From contig JALZVT010000086.1 in assembly GCA_023300545.1 (NCBI GenBank), positions 1 to 34,609 on the forward strand: 34,609 nt of DNA, written 5' to 3'. Source of the stretch: Pseudomonadales bacterium. GTDB taxonomy: Bacteria > Pseudomonadota > Gammaproteobacteria > Pseudomonadales > Azotimanducaceae. The notes under the pieces are model-generated. The model was not told where the DNA came from, ran no database searches, and saw only the letters and a list, made by a program, of their open reading frames with translations. Below are positions 1 to 8,911 of this stretch, in pieces (position 1 is the stretch's first letter; the number at the start of each line of letters is the position of its first letter). Both the position numbers and the translations under genes were made by a program.

Positions 1-545
1 TGTGCAGTGACGCGGCGTCTCAACAATGGGTGTTTGTGCCTGCAACTCCGCTAGGCGAGCGGGGGGAGCTTCGCGCAAGTACGGCAAACTCCTGTGTCAT
101 TGAGCGCGGTGGTGATCTGGTGACGTCGGGTTGTACGGAAAATTCATCGTTGCGACTGCAGCGTATTGGCAATACCTACAGGATTATAACTGCGCAGAAT
201 GATTGCGCGCAGATTCAAGATCGGCGGCTGGATGCCGGCGCACCTGGCGTTGTGACAACCTGTCCGGCGCCCGGTCGAGCTGATTTTCATTGGGAGTTTG
301 ATGCGCTCCGTGATGCGCGAGAGTACGAGCGTCTGTTTAGCACCAAAGCACTTAGCGATACTGTGATTTGGGCGAGTGCAGCCGGTGATCGTTTTGCGCA
401 TCCAATCACAACCGCTGAGGGCATCCCGCTGTGCAGGTCTGGTGATTCACTCGGACTGCTGCAAAACGCGGGTTGCCAGATTACACCTGCGCGCCGTTTT
501 CCCGACTACGAGCAGCTCTGGTCGAGCGCCCCACTGGTGCATTAA
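1..545 (+). CDS. Ricin-type beta-trefoil lectin-like protein, 3' end only
   Basis: The reading frame is open from the first base, so the gene starts upstream and only about the last 180 residues are present. The first visible residues contain an SQQW motif, and FHWEF follows about 90 residues later. Both fit the QxW pattern of ricin B-like carbohydrate-binding beta-trefoil domains, and several cysteines are spaced as in such domains. The last 55 residues (tryptophan near WASAAGD, then PLCRS, a GC pair and a closing YEQLW) weakly resemble a DM9/DUF3421-type repeat; this is my inference. The likely role is carbohydrate binding by an exported protein, but the catalytic or anchoring part is outside the window. 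A GTG at 30 is not the true start because homology continues upstream of it. The gene converges on the next one with a 13-base gap. Confidence 0.6.
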   Translation, partial: CSDAASQQWVFVPATPLGERGELRASTANSCVIERGGDLVTSGCTENSSLRLQRIGNTYRIITAQNDCAQIQDRRLDAGAPGVVTTCPAPGRADFHWEFDALRDAREYERLFSTKALSDTVIWASAAGDRFAHPITTAEGIPLCRSGDSLGLLQNAGCQITPARRFPDYEQLWSSAPLVH

Positions 546-558
546 ACAACAAATTTAG

Positions 559-948
559 CTAGCCGGCCGGGCCTTCAACATAGAACAGCTTGTTGTAGAT
601 TTCCCAGTGCTCGCCGGTCTTTAGGAACGATAGAGTGTCCAAAAACGTGCTGCCTAGGTAGTCGTCCCTGACTCGGGCGACGGCGGTGTCGCCGGCAATG
701 TCGATGGCTACGATGTCGAGCCGCGCGGTCTCACCTTCAGCTTTGGGGGAGGGTTGTTTGCTTGCAACTAGGTTCGCAAACTCGCTAACCGACATTTCCT
801 GAAGTGCACCACCGAGTACGCCCGTTATTTTTGCATTCGCATGAAAGGCGCTGTGGGTCTTTTCGGCGCTTGACTCAAACATGCAATCGAAATAAATCTG
901 GATGACGTCGCGAATGGCTAGATCGTCAGATGAAGAGTGGGCTGTCAT
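559..948 (-). CDS. NTF2-like (lumazine-binding/SnoaL-type) small protein
   Basis: This 129-residue protein has the layout of the NTF2-like cone fold: an N-terminal helix (DVIQIYFDCMF), a histidine-rich turn (HSAFHANAKI), then a hydrophobic beta-sheet half ending in an aromatic strand (WEIYNKLFYVEG). It most resembles the putative lumazine-binding NTF2-like family seen in many proteobacteria, whose members bind or turn over small ligands; the substrate is not known. The start at 948 was chosen because AAGGAG lies 7 bases upstream; the frame stays open further upstream but reads across the neighbouring gene's end. It sits 31 bases downstream of the VOC-family gene on the same strand, so the two are probably co-transcribed. 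Confidence 0.7.
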   Translation of the reverse strand: MTAHSSSDDLAIRDVIQIYFDCMFESSAEKTHSAFHANAKITGVLGGALQEMSVSEFANLVASKQPSPKAEGETARLDIVAIDIAGDTAVARVRDDYLGSTFLDTLSFLKTGEHWEIYNKLFYVEGPAG

Positions 949-979
949 GGTTGACTCCTTGCGAGCGTGGTTTAGGGCG

Positions 980-1468
980 TTAGTCTGGAACCGTGGTTGA
1001 GGTTTGTTCCAACGCAAAATCATGCGTCGGGTCGCCAATTTGCTGCAGCTCGATGACGTTGCCGTCCGGGTCGCGGCCGTACGTCGCTCTAATAGCGCCA
1101 CCTGGGAAGTTGGGCGGAGGGCAGTTGAAGGTTACCCCGTGGTTTTTCAGGCGCTCGTATTCTGCATCAATGTCTTGAACGTCTAGACAGAAATGGGTGT
1201 AACCGTGGTTGTTCACGCCATAGGACGGGTCTTTAGCGAGACCTTGTGGCGTGACGTACTCGAAAAACTCGAGATAGGCGTTGCCGAGTTTCAGCATCGC
1301 TTGTTTGGCGTGTGAATTTTTCAGCCCAACGATGGTATCGATCACTTCTGAACCTGCTTGCCAGCCGCCTTCGTAGACGACTTCAGCGCCAATCACGTCG
1401 CGATAGAAGTTAACAATGCGTGTGAGGTCAGGTGTGGAAATAGCAACGTGGTGTATGCCGCGGATCAT
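980..1468 (-). CDS. VOC (glyoxalase/bleomycin resistance/dioxygenase) superfamily protein
   Basis: This 162-residue protein opens with the typical VOC motif IHHVAISTPDL and FYRDVIG, has a second-module histidine strand (YTHFCLDV), and ends with the GRDPDGNVIELQQ motif that supplies the C-terminal glutamate metal ligand. VOC proteins coordinate a divalent metal between paired beta-alpha-beta-beta-beta modules and catalyse isomerisation, ring cleavage or thiol-dependent detoxification; the reaction cannot be assigned here. The start at 1468 is preceded by an AGGCAGGA Shine-Dalgarno sequence. The gene is divergent from the glutathione S-transferase gene (64-base gap) and followed by the NTF2-like gene, a small set that fits detoxification or ring metabolism. 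Confidence 0.85.
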   Translation of the reverse strand: MIRGIHHVAISTPDLTRIVNFYRDVIGAEVVYEGGWQAGSEVIDTIVGLKNSHAKQAMLKLGNAYLEFFEYVTPQGLAKDPSYGVNNHGYTHFCLDVQDIDAEYERLKNHGVTFNCPPPNFPGGAIRATYGRDPDGNVIELQQIGDPTHDFALEQTSTTVPD

Positions 1469-1532
1469 AGGGTCCTGCCTTTTCTGTGGTGAGTCGATGG
1501 TATCATTCGTCGATTGACCGCAGGAGTTAACC

Positions 1533-2141
1533 ATGAGTATTACGCTATACGGAATTTCTGGATCGCGCGCGATTCGTTCAATCTGGGCTGCTGAAGAGGT
1601 GGGCCTCGAGTATGAACACGTGCCGACGCACTTTGCCAAAGACGCCAAGGCGGATGAATATCTTGCCGTTAACCCAAACGGACGGATACCGGCATTGGTC
1701 GACGGCGACATGCTGCTGTGCGAATCGATGGCCATCAACCTGTACCTTGCCAAGAACTACGGTGGGGATCTGTACCCCAGTACCCCTGCCGCAGAAGCAC
1801 TGACTTGGCAATGGAGTGTTTGGGGCATCTCAGAGATTGAGCCGCTGCAAATGCAGATTGTGGTGCAAAAGCTCTTCACAGCAGAAGAGCGACGCGATGC
1901 CAGTGTTGTGGCTCGGGCAGAGAAGGGGCTGGGTCGACCGCTTGCCGTGCTGAACGATACATTGGCTGAGCAGCCTTACCTGCTAGGTGACGAGTTTGGC
2001 ATTGCTGACTTGAACGTGGCAGGGGTTATGTTGCTGCTTGAAATGGTGAGCTTTGATATCAGTCCCTGGCCAAACGTCCAGAGCTGGTTGCAACGCTGCT
2101 ACGCACGTGACTCTCTTGTCGCGGCCCGCAAGCGCGACTGA
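1533..2141 (+). CDS. Glutathione S-transferase
   Basis: The 202-residue product has the thioredoxin-like N-terminal GST domain (about residues 1-78) with the serine/cysteine-type active-site loop near residues 9-13 (SGSRAIR). It also has the glutathione-binding NPNGRIPAL segment with its cis-proline, and the ESMAINLYLA helix start. The all-alpha C-terminal domain follows, with the conserved FGIADLNVAG N-capping/hydrophobic-staple region. Length matches cytosolic GSTs. It should conjugate or exchange glutathione on electrophiles in the cytoplasm; the substrate is unknown. AGGAG lies 8 bases before the ATG. It is divergent from the VOC/NTF2-like pair, so the 64-base gap at 1469-1532 must hold both promoters. 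Confidence 0.92.
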   Translation: MSITLYGISGSRAIRSIWAAEEVGLEYEHVPTHFAKDAKADEYLAVNPNGRIPALVDGDMLLCESMAINLYLAKNYGGDLYPSTPAAEALTWQWSVWGISEIEPLQMQIVVQKLFTAEERRDASVVARAEKGLGRPLAVLNDTLAEQPYLLGDEFGIADLNVAGVMLLLEMVSFDISPWPNVQSWLQRCYARDSLVAARKRD

Positions 2142-2144
2142 GCA

Positions 2145-3764
2145 TCAGCCAGCGCCGCTTTGATCTTGCAAGATAAAGGCGGCGCCTTTTTCGGCAATCA
2201 TTACCGTGGGCGCATTGGTGTTGCCCGAGGTAATGGTGGGCATGATCGATGCGTCAACCACGCGTAAGCCCTGTACGCCGTGCACCTTCAGTCGATCATC
2301 AACTACAGCGAGATCGTCGCTACCCATCTTGCAGGTGCCTACAGGGTGGAAGATGGTTGTGCCGAGATTGCGGGCGGCATCCAGCAGTTGCTCATCTGTG
2401 GTGAGTTCAGGGCCGGGCTTCCATTCTTCCGGTGAAAACCGCGCCAGTGCCTCTGCCTGCATGATGCGGCGAGTAAACTTCAAACCGTTTACGGCGATGT
2501 CCTGGTCTTCGCGGGTGCTCAGGTAGTTCAGCTTGATGGCGGGTGCAGCCATAGAATCAGGGCTTGCTAGCGTGACGCTGCCGCGGCTTGAGGGTCGCAG
2601 GTTGCACACCGAGGGTGTGATGGCGTCAAACTGATGCAGCGGATCGCCAAACTTTTCGAGTGAGAGAGGTTGGACGTGCCATTCGATGTTGGCCGAGGGC
2701 TGGTCCTCATCGCTCTTGGCAAAGGCGCCCAGTTGCGATGGTGGCATGGTTAATGGGCCTGTTTTCTTCAGCAGATATTCAAGACCCATTGCCGCCTTCC
2801 CGAACAGCGAATTGAACCGCTGATTGAGAGTGACGGTGTTGCTGACCTTGTACACGCTGCGCACTTGCAGATGATCCTGCAGATTGCCGCCAACGCCTTC
2901 AAGCACATGTAGTGTCTCAATGCCGTGCTTCTGCAGAAGAGCACCCGGGCCTATTCCTGACAGCTGTAATAATTGGGGCGTGCCGATTGAGCCGGCGGCC
3001 AGCACAACCTCTTGAGTGGCGTTGAACTGCACGGTGTTGTTGCGTTCATCAAGCAGGGTCAGACCGGTTGCTCTGGGCTGCTCACCGCTGGTGTCGAAAT
3101 TAATGCGTTGCACGTGGCAGTTGGTTTTCACGGTGAGGTTAGGGCGGGTTTGTACGTCGCGCAGGAAGGCTCGAGTGGCGCTCCAGCGTTCACCGCTTTT
3201 TTGGTTCATTTGGAAATAGGCGTTGCCAAAGTTATCGCCCCGATTAAATTCGTCGATTTTTGGAATGCCGGTTTGCGCCGCGGCGTCGCGCCAGGCATCA
3301 AGAATTTCCCAGTTCACCCGACGTTCTTCGACGCGCAGTTCGCCGCCACTGCCGTGGAACTCGTCAGCACCGTGTTGGTAATCTTCAGACGCTTTGAACA
3401 CCGGCAATACGTCGTCCCAGGACCAGCCGCGATTGCCCAGCTGGGCCCAGTGATCGTAATCGCTGCGTTGGCCGCGCATGTAAATCATGGCGTTGATGGA
3501 GGAGGAGCCACCCAGAACCTTGCCGCGTGCATAACCAATCTGTCGATTGTTGATGCCGGGGTCGGGTTCGGTCATGAAGCACCAGTCGGTGCGCGGGTTG
3601 CCGATGGTGTAGAGGTAACCCACGGGAATGTTGATCCAGAAGTAGTTGTCTTTGCCGCCTGCTTCGAGCAGCAGCACCCTGTTGTTTGGGTCGTTTGACA
3701 GGCGGTTGGCCAGCACGCAGCCTGCGGTACCGGCGCCAACAATGATGTAGTCGTATGTGGTCAT
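2145..3764 (-). CDS. GMC-family FAD alcohol/choline dehydrogenase
   Basis: This 539-residue flavoprotein has the N-terminal FAD-binding motif [17 protein letters not shown] signature 1 ([18 protein letters not shown]) and signature 2 ([16 protein letters not shown]). The C-terminal catalytic histidine is H473 in HPVGTCKMG, and its partner is N517 in the NTNAPT motif. The 44-residue spacing matches the catalytic His/Asn pair of choline oxidase. GMC dehydrogenases oxidise alcohols or choline to aldehydes with FAD; no signal peptide is visible, so it is cytoplasmic or peripheral. The substrate is not identifiable from sequence. The gene is divergent from a sodium:solute symporter gene (79-base gap), which may import its substrate. 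It converges on the GST gene with only 3 bases between stops. Confidence 0.92.
   Translation of the reverse strand: MTTYDYIIVGAGTAGCVLANRLSNDPNNRVLLLEAGGKDNYFWINIPVGYLYTIGNPRTDWCFMTEPDPGINNRQIGYARGKVLGGSSSINAMIYMRGQRSDYDHWAQLGNRGWSWDDVLPVFKASEDYQHGADEFHGSGGELRVEERRVNWEILDAWRDAAAQTGIPKIDEFNRGDNFGNAYFQMNQKSGERWSATRAFLRDVQTRPNLTVKTNCHVQRINFDTSGEQPRATGLTLLDERNNTVQFNATQEVVLAAGSIGTPQLLQLSGIGPGALLQKHGIETLHVLEGVGGNLQDHLQVRSVYKVSNTVTLNQRFNSLFGKAAMGLEYLLKKTGPLTMPPSQLGAFAKSDEDQPSANIEWHVQPLSLEKFGDPLHQFDAITPSVCNLRPSSRGSVTLASPDSMAAPAIKLNYLSTREDQDIAVNGLKFTRRIMQAEALARFSPEEWKPGPELTTDEQLLDAARNLGTTIFHPVGTCKMGSDDLAVVDDRLKVHGVQGLRVVDASIMPTITSGNTNAPTVMIAEKGAAFILQDQSGAG
2152..2191 (+). terminator. Possible intrinsic terminator for the GST gene
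   Basis: A GC-rich hairpin starts with GCGCCGCTTT and closes with AAAGGCGGCGC, with a short AT-rich extension in the loop region, and is followed directly by five T residues on the plus strand. It begins 10 bases after the GST stop codon. It lies inside the last codons of the convergent GMC oxidoreductase gene, so the same bases serve as coding sequence and terminator. The upper stem contains mismatches, so strength is uncertain. Confidence 0.55.
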
Positions 3765-3843
3765 CTGGGGCGTAACAATCTGGGGCGGATGTGGTGACTA
3801 GTGTAACCTGCGAGAGGCTAATCGAGGGGTATGGGGAGCGGTA

Positions 3844-5433
3844 ATGAGTCTGACAGAGTGGTCTTGGCTGTTTTTGGTGTTGTACATCGGCCTGATGGTT
3901 AGCCTTGGGGTGGTGGCATCGCGTCGCATCAAGCATGCGGACGATTTTGCGACGGCCCGCAACGCCTACGGCCCGGTATTTCTCGCGTTTGCCTTCGCCG
4001 CTTCTACAGCCAGTGGCGCTACCTTTCTGGGCAGTCCTGCGCTGTCCTATGAGTGGGGCTTTGCGGCCAACTGGGCCAACTTTCTGTATCCGATTGGGTT
4101 GTATTTTGGTGTACTGATTTGCATGCGTCTGGTGGCCACATCGGGGCACAAGTTTGGCAACCGGTCGATCCCCGAATACCTGGGTGACCGCTATCAGAGC
4201 GATGGCATTCGGGTGTTGGTGGCACTGATGTCGCTGATACTGTTTTTCTACCTGGCGGGTCAACTCGTTTCCGGGCTGGTGATGTTTGAGATCATGCTCG
4301 GTCTGTCGCCGGGCTGGGCACTTATAATCACCACGTTAGTGCTGTTGTTTTATGTGGTTCTTGGTGGCGCCCACGCAGACATTCTCACTGACGGTATTCA
4401 GGGCTTTATGATGCTGGTGCTCGCGGTGGTGGTCATTGTTCTGTTTGTTATGGGGTATGGCGTCGACGGTGGTTTCTCGGGCATGTGGCAGAACCTTGAA
4501 GCACAGGACCCCGCTCTGGTCACGCCGCTGAACGATAAAACGCCGCTCTATCATTCCTGGTGGTCGATTGTGGCCATTATTTTTGCTCACATGCCGCTCG
4601 GCCTGTTGCCGCACCTGGGCAATAAGCTGTGGGCGCTCAAATCTTCTGATGGGCAGATGCAATTTGTGAAACTGGCTTTTCTGTTTGGCTTGACGCTGGC
4701 CATGCTGGGTTTGGGTGGTTTGCTGGCGCGGGCGGTGCTAGGTGATGCACTGTACGCGGCAGGGTCTAACCCCAACGAATCTTTGCCGCTGTTGTTTATT
4801 GAGTTGTTTCCTACCTGGCTTGCCGCGCTGGTGGGTGTTGGTGTGCTCGCGGCCGTGATGAGCACCGCTGATGGCCTGGTGGTGTCGTCGTCGCAAATCA
4901 TTGCCAATGATCTGTATCGCCGAACCCTTGCGCCCAGGTTTTCGGCAGACCTTTCCGAGGCGGTGCTCGACCGACGGGTGTTGCTGATTAGTCGAGTGGC
5001 AACCGTGGCTGTGCTGTTGATCTGTATGGGTATGGCGTGGGCACTGATTGATAAAAACGTCTCGCTGATTGTCTGGATAGGCAATGGCGGCATGATGGCG
5101 GCCTTTGCCGGACCGTTGGTGGTTGGTGCGCTGTGGCGTGGGGTGACCGCGAAAGGTGCTTATGCGGGGCTGATTGCAGGCTTTGTGGCGTTTCTAATTC
5201 TGCACACCAACGCGCTTGATGCACACTGGTTTGGTGACTCTGGTCTGCTGCACACGGCAGTGGCCTGGCTTGAAAAAGAAGGACCTAACCCGTATTCCTG
5301 CGCGGCTATGGGCGAATTTGTATCTATTGCGGCGACTGTTGTGGTGTCCAAGCTGACCCAGACGTTGCCGCAAGAACACCTGGATGCACTGTTTGATGAC
5401 GACAGTACCAGCACTGCAGCCGGAACGAGTTAA
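3844..5433 (+). CDS. Sodium:solute symporter (SSS family)
   Basis: The 529-residue integral membrane protein has about a dozen hydrophobic segments. SSS-family landmarks are present: a first segment ending in MVSLGVVASRRI, the ASTASGATFLGSPALSYEWG region after TM1, the RSIPEYLGDRY loop, and the AAVMSTADGLVVSSSQI segment (about residues 335-352) followed by a basic loop. These transporters couple Na+ entry to uptake of sugars, amino acids, carboxylates or quaternary amines. The substrate cannot be deduced. GGGGAG lies just upstream of the ATG. The SDR gene follows after 31 bases, so the two form an operon, divergent from the GMC dehydrogenase. Joint import and oxidation of one compound is a reasonable inference. 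Confidence 0.9.
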   Translation: MSLTEWSWLFLVLYIGLMVSLGVVASRRIKHADDFATARNAYGPVFLAFAFAASTASGATFLGSPALSYEWGFAANWANFLYPIGLYFGVLICMRLVATSGHKFGNRSIPEYLGDRYQSDGIRVLVALMSLILFFYLAGQLVSGLVMFEIMLGLSPGWALIITTLVLLFYVVLGGAHADILTDGIQGFMMLVLAVVVIVLFVMGYGVDGGFSGMWQNLEAQDPALVTPLNDKTPLYHSWWSIVAIIFAHMPLGLLPHLGNKLWALKSSDGQMQFVKLAFLFGLTLAMLGLGGLLARAVLGDALYAAGSNPNESLPLLFIELFPTWLAALVGVGVLAAVMSTADGLVVSSSQIIANDLYRRTLAPRFSADLSEAVLDRRVLLISRVATVAVLLICMGMAWALIDKNVSLIVWIGNGGMMAAFAGPLVVGALWRGVTAKGAYAGLIAGFVAFLILHTNALDAHWFGDSGLLHTAVAWLEKEGPNPYSCAAMGEFVSIAATVVVSKLTQTLPQEHLDALFDDDSTSTAAGTS

Positions 5434-5464
5434 CGACTTAATAACACAACAGGGGAATTGTTCT

Positions 5465-6340
5465 ATGCGTATGGATTTTGACGGCAAGGTGGCCATTGTG
5501 ACCGGAGCCGGTGGTGGTCTTGGGCGCTGTCACGCGATGCAGCTTGCTGCGCGTGGTGCCAAGGTGGTGGTCAATGACCTTGGTGGTGCAATGGAGGGTG
5601 GCGGCGCGTCAGATGCAGCTGATGCGGTGGTGGATGAGATTCGTGCGGCGGGCGGTACAGCCTTTGCCAACAAGGCTTCTGTGAGTGATCGTGACGGGGC
5701 CAAGAGCATGGTGGATGATGCTGTGCGCGAGTTTGGCGGACTGCACATTCTGGTCAACAACGCGGGTATTTTGCGCGATCGCAGTTTCAAGAAAATGACC
5801 TTAGATGATTTTGATGCGGTGGTGAATGTACACCTAACCGGCAGCGCTTATGTCACGCACTTCGCCTGGCCCATCATGTACGCACAGAATTTCGGGCGCA
5901 TAGTGATGACCAGCTCAGGGTCCGGTATTTACGGTAACTTTGGCCAGTCGAATTATGGCGCTGCAAAAATGGGCATGTTGGGGCTTGCGAACGTACTGGC
6001 ACTTGAAGGTCGCAGCAAGAACGTGCGGGTGAATTGTTTGGCGCCTGCGGCAACCACGCGCATGACTGAGAATTTGCCGGGGCAAGATCCGAACCGCGCG
6101 CCCAACGATCCTGGGCTGGTTAGCCCGGCGGTGCTCTATATGTGCAGTGACGAGGCCCCGACCGGGGAGGTCATCGAGGCGGTGGGTGGGCGTTTCAGCC
6201 GTTGTGCTGTCTTTAGCAATAAAGGCGTGAAACTTGGCCGCGCGGCCACCTACGAAGACCTGATGAACAACCTTGACGACCTGCGCAGCATGGATGAATC
6301 GGCGGAAGGTCGTGCCTGGAAGTTTAAGAAAAAGTCATAA
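5465..6340 (+). CDS. SDR oxidoreductase, MFE-2-like (3R)-hydroxyacyl-CoA dehydrogenase type
   Basis: This 291-residue classical short-chain dehydrogenase has the cofactor motif TGAGGGLG (residues 13-20), NNAG (98-101), an active-site serine around 150-153, and YGAAK with catalytic Tyr164 and Lys168. The VVNDLGG sequence with the following glycine-rich insert, and the NNAGILRDRSFKKM segment, are characteristic of the dehydrogenase part of peroxisomal multifunctional enzyme 2 (HSD17B4). I therefore infer a (3R)-hydroxyacyl-CoA or related alcohol substrate with NAD(P)+. The start at 5465 follows AGGGGA; an in-frame upstream start at 5384 would overlap the symporter gene. A second ATG at 5471 is also possible. 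It is probably translated from the symporter transcript. Confidence 0.85.
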   Translation: MRMDFDGKVAIVTGAGGGLGRCHAMQLAARGAKVVVNDLGGAMEGGGASDAADAVVDEIRAAGGTAFANKASVSDRDGAKSMVDDAVREFGGLHILVNNAGILRDRSFKKMTLDDFDAVVNVHLTGSAYVTHFAWPIMYAQNFGRIVMTSSGSGIYGNFGQSNYGAAKMGMLGLANVLALEGRSKNVRVNCLAPAATTRMTENLPGQDPNRAPNDPGLVSPAVLYMCSDEAPTGEVIEAVGGRFSRCAVFSNKGVKLGRAATYEDLMNNLDDLRSMDESAEGRAWKFKKKS

Positions 6341-6354
6341 CGCTGTAGAGCGAC

Positions 6355-7209
6355 TTAGCGAGCCCTGCGCTTGGGCAATTCGGCAAAATTGCCTGGCCGC
6401 TTCTCCTTATTTGCGACCATCGCTTCCTGCATTTCCTGCCCTTGCAACATCGACGTGTTCCACACGCTGATGTAATCGAGTGCGTCAGCGGTTGAATGGT
6501 CACGGGCGTAGTTGATCATGCGCTTGCTGCCATACACCGCGAGGGGAGCTTTGCTCGCGATAACGGCTGCAATGTTGAGTACTTCTGCAAGCATAGTGTC
6601 TTGATCTGCAAACACGCGGTTAATGAGACCCGCTTGCTGGGCTTCGCTGGCTGGCATGCGTCGGCCGGTATAAGCCAGCTCGCGCACGATGCCTTCGGGA
6701 ATCAGCTTAACTAGCCGTGGGAAGGTGCCAACGTCAGCGGTCATGCCGATATTGATTTCCTGAATGCAGATAAAGGCCTCTTCGGTGGCATAGCGCATGT
6801 CGCAGGCTGTCACCATGTCAACGCCGCCGCCAATGCAACCACCCTGAATGGCAGCGATCACAGGAATTCGACAGTCTTCGATGGCGTTGAAGCTCTCTTG
6901 AAAATAGCTGGCGGTGTCGATGAAGGTGGCACCGTGGGTGAGGCGAGCGTTCGACTTTTGCGCGTCGGAACTTTCTGCTGCTAACTCAGGGTTTTGAGAG
7001 AACGCAGAGAGGTCCATGCCGGCACTGAAGTGTGGCCCGGTGGACGAAATAACGATGACGCGCGCTTTTGAATTATTGTCGATGTCGCGAATGATCGCCG
7101 GCAGTTCGCTCCAGAATTCGGGCACCATGCTGTTGCGTTTTTCGGGACGATTGAGGACCAGATGCGCAACGTTTTTGTTGATGCTTAGGTCAAAGCAGGT
7201 ATAGCTCAT
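6355..7209 (-). CDS. Crotonase-fold dienoyl-CoA isomerase (ECH1-like)
   Basis: The 284-residue protein belongs to the enoyl-CoA hydratase/isomerase superfamily, with the oxyanion-hole segments FSAGMDLSAF and the glycine-rich AIQGGCIGGGVD. The three acidic residues used by delta3,5-delta2,4-dienoyl-CoA isomerase (Asp176, Glu196 and Asp204 in rat ECH1) have counterparts here at Asp131, Glu151 and Asp159, with identical spacing of 20 and 8 residues. Isomerisation of 3,5-dienoyl-CoA during degradation of unsaturated fatty acids is therefore more likely than plain hydration. It follows the RidA-like gene by 10 bases on the same strand and converges on the SDR gene with a 14-base gap. Confidence 0.9.
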   Translation of the reverse strand: MSYTCFDLSINKNVAHLVLNRPEKRNSMVPEFWSELPAIIRDIDNNSKARVIVISSTGPHFSAGMDLSAFSQNPELAAESSDAQKSNARLTHGATFIDTASYFQESFNAIEDCRIPVIAAIQGGCIGGGVDMVTACDMRYATEEAFICIQEINIGMTADVGTFPRLVKLIPEGIVRELAYTGRRMPASEAQQAGLINRVFADQDTMLAEVLNIAAVIASKAPLAVYGSKRMINYARDHSTADALDYISVWNTSMLQGQEMQEAMVANKEKRPGNFAELPKRRAR

Positions 7210-7219
7210 GAGTTAAATC

Positions 7220-7696
7220 CTAGAGTTCGGGTTTGTCTGTGATTTCGAAGATGCCTTCCACTTCAACGGCGACGCCAAGTGGCAGTGATGACGACCCCAC
7301 GGCTGCGCGAGCGTGGCGGCCAGCGTCGCCAAACACTTCAGCCATCAGGTCAGATGCGCCGTTAACAACTTGGGGGTGCTGATTGAAGTCAGGCGTTGCG
7401 TTGACGAACCCCGTTAGTTTTACCACGCGCGCGACGCGATTCAGGTCGCCTTCGCAGGCAGCGCTGACCTGGGCTAGCAGGTTTAGCGCGCACAGCCGTG
7501 CAGCTTTCTGAGCATCTTCTACCGACATGTTTTCGCCGAGTTTGCCGCGTACCAGTCCGTTGGCGTCCATAGACACCTGACCAGATACAAAGACAAGGTT
7601 GCCGCTCTGCACGAAGGGTACGTAGTTGGCGGCGGGTGCGGGCGCATCGGGCAGGGTAATGCCCAGATCAGCAAGCGTTTGGTTGACGTCAGACAT
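7220..7696 (-). CDS. RidA/YjgF/UK114 family protein
   Basis: The 158-residue protein has the RidA trimer fold signatures: YVPFVQSGNLVFVSGQ near the N terminus and ARAAVGSSSLPLGVAVEVE near the C terminus. Arg130 occupies the position of the catalytic Arg105 of E. coli RidA, which binds the carboxylate of enamine/imine intermediates. It is somewhat longer than E. coli RidA and resembles the YjgF-like subgroup with an N-terminal extension, whose activities are less clear. It should be cytosolic and hydrolyse reactive imines or a related ligand. It lies 10 bases upstream of the dienoyl-CoA isomerase gene and 102 bases downstream of the LLM oxidoreductase gene, all on the minus strand. Confidence 0.9.
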   Translation of the reverse strand: MSDVNQTLADLGITLPDAPAPAANYVPFVQSGNLVFVSGQVSMDANGLVRGKLGENMSVEDAQKAARLCALNLLAQVSAACEGDLNRVARVVKLTGFVNATPDFNQHPQVVNGASDLMAEVFGDAGRHARAAVGSSSLPLGVAVEVEGIFEITDKPEL

Positions 7697-7798
7697 GCAG
7701 ATGGAGTCCTAGAAAATTTCGGGTATTGTACAGAGAATTGGCGCTTTTCAAGGGCTTACGCGAGCGCCCGGCGCATGGTAAAGAGCTTGCCGAAAAGG

Positions 7799-8875
7799 TC
7801 AGCGTTTAGGTATCGCGTGCAGCGCCTGCACAATGTCAGCGAGTTGCTCAATGTCGGCTTCACTGTCTACTGGAATGCTCAGTTCGATACGATCGATCAG
7901 GTCGCCATAACGGGAGTTAACCGCATCAGCGAGTTTGTCGTAGGATGCAACCAACACCCATTTCTCGAGTACCTCGTCGCTGATTCGTCCAGCCAACTCA
8001 GACCAGCGTTGGGCTTTGGAAAGCTGGGCCAGTTCGTTGGCCAGATCTTCCAAGCCATAGCGATCGAATGCACCACGGTAAGCGGGTGTGCTCACATAAA
8101 AGGCGAGACGTTGGCGGGCTATCTCGCGTCTGCTGAGAAGGGTTTCTTCGTCGCGTGCGGTGGCAATGAGTGGTTTTAGACACACCTCAAACAGGCCATC
8201 GGGCATAGCGTCAGCTTCTGACCGTCGGCTGCGACCCTTGGCAAGCGCCGGTTCCACCAGATCGCGAATATAGTCGGCGGAGCACACCGGATGCAGACGA
8301 ACCCCGTCAGCCACTTCTGCTGCGACGGCGCACATCAACGGGTTTACCGCGGCGATCTGAATGGGTATCGGCCAATCGATGGGTGACGGTGTGAATAACG
8401 GCACCGAAAGGTTCAGGTTGTAGGTGTCGCTTGAATAGTCGACGGGCGTTGCGGTTTGCCAGCTGTGCCAGAGTGCACGAATAGCGCCCACATAGTCGCG
8501 CATCCAGGGCACCGGTGCGCGCCAGTCGAGGCCATAGCGGCGTCTGATATGCCCACGTACCTGTGAGCCGAGACCCAGTTCGAAGCGACCGGAGGAGATC
8601 TTTTGCGCGGTCCAGGCTGACATGGCGGTGACAAACGGGCTGCGTGCAAACGCGATCGCCACTGAGGTGCCAACGTGCACGTTGCGACTGTTCGCTGCAG
8701 CAATAGCTAACACCTGAAACGGATCGTCTTTGGTCTCTTCCATCAACAGGGCATCAAAACCCAAGCGATCGACGAGTGTGGATTGTGCGGGGATCTGTGC
8801 CAGGTCAAGCGGTGCTTCAGGTGCAGCGAGACCGGGGTCGAGTTTGCCAAGGGGTAGAAGAGTTTCTATTTTCAC
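7799..8875 (-). CDS. LLM-class flavin/F420-type oxidoreductase (TIGR03617-like)
   Basis: The 358-residue protein shows luciferase-like monooxygenase features: GFDALLMEETKDDPF near residue 38, GTSVAIAFARSP (strand and loop around the flavin phosphate), and SSGRFELGLGSQVRGHI, a hallmark of this class. It is closest to the subgroup often annotated as TIGR03617 F420-dependent oxidoreductase. Use of F420 rather than FMN is uncertain in a proteobacterium. The substrate is unknown. Translation starts at a GTG. The gene begins 36 bases after the CadC-like regulator and could be read from the same transcript, followed by the RidA-like and dienoyl-CoA isomerase genes. Confidence 0.82.
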   Translation of the reverse strand: MKIETLLPLGKLDPGLAAPEAPLDLAQIPAQSTLVDRLGFDALLMEETKDDPFQVLAIAAANSRNVHVGTSVAIAFARSPFVTAMSAWTAQKISSGRFELGLGSQVRGHIRRRYGLDWRAPVPWMRDYVGAIRALWHSWQTATPVDYSSDTYNLNLSVPLFTPSPIDWPIPIQIAAVNPLMCAVAAEVADGVRLHPVCSADYIRDLVEPALAKGRSRRSEADAMPDGLFEVCLKPLIATARDEETLLSRREIARQRLAFYVSTPAYRGAFDRYGLEDLANELAQLSKAQRWSELAGRISDEVLEKWVLVASYDKLADAVNSRYGDLIDRIELSIPVDSEADIEQLADIVQALHAIPKR

Positions 8876-8911
8876 GCCTGCAGTTTAGCAGTGCGGCGCA
8901 AGCCGGCGCTA

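Noticed and set aside
3012-3698. 228-residue plus-strand open frame opposite the first GMC gene
   Set aside because: It is the antisense shadow of a strongly conserved GMC oxidoreductase, whose motifs all lie on the minus strand.
3385-4263. 292-residue minus-strand frame spanning the GMC/symporter divergent promoter
   Set aside because: It runs through the promoter gap and antisense to the symporter; its Arg/Gln/His-rich composition is typical of a shadow frame.
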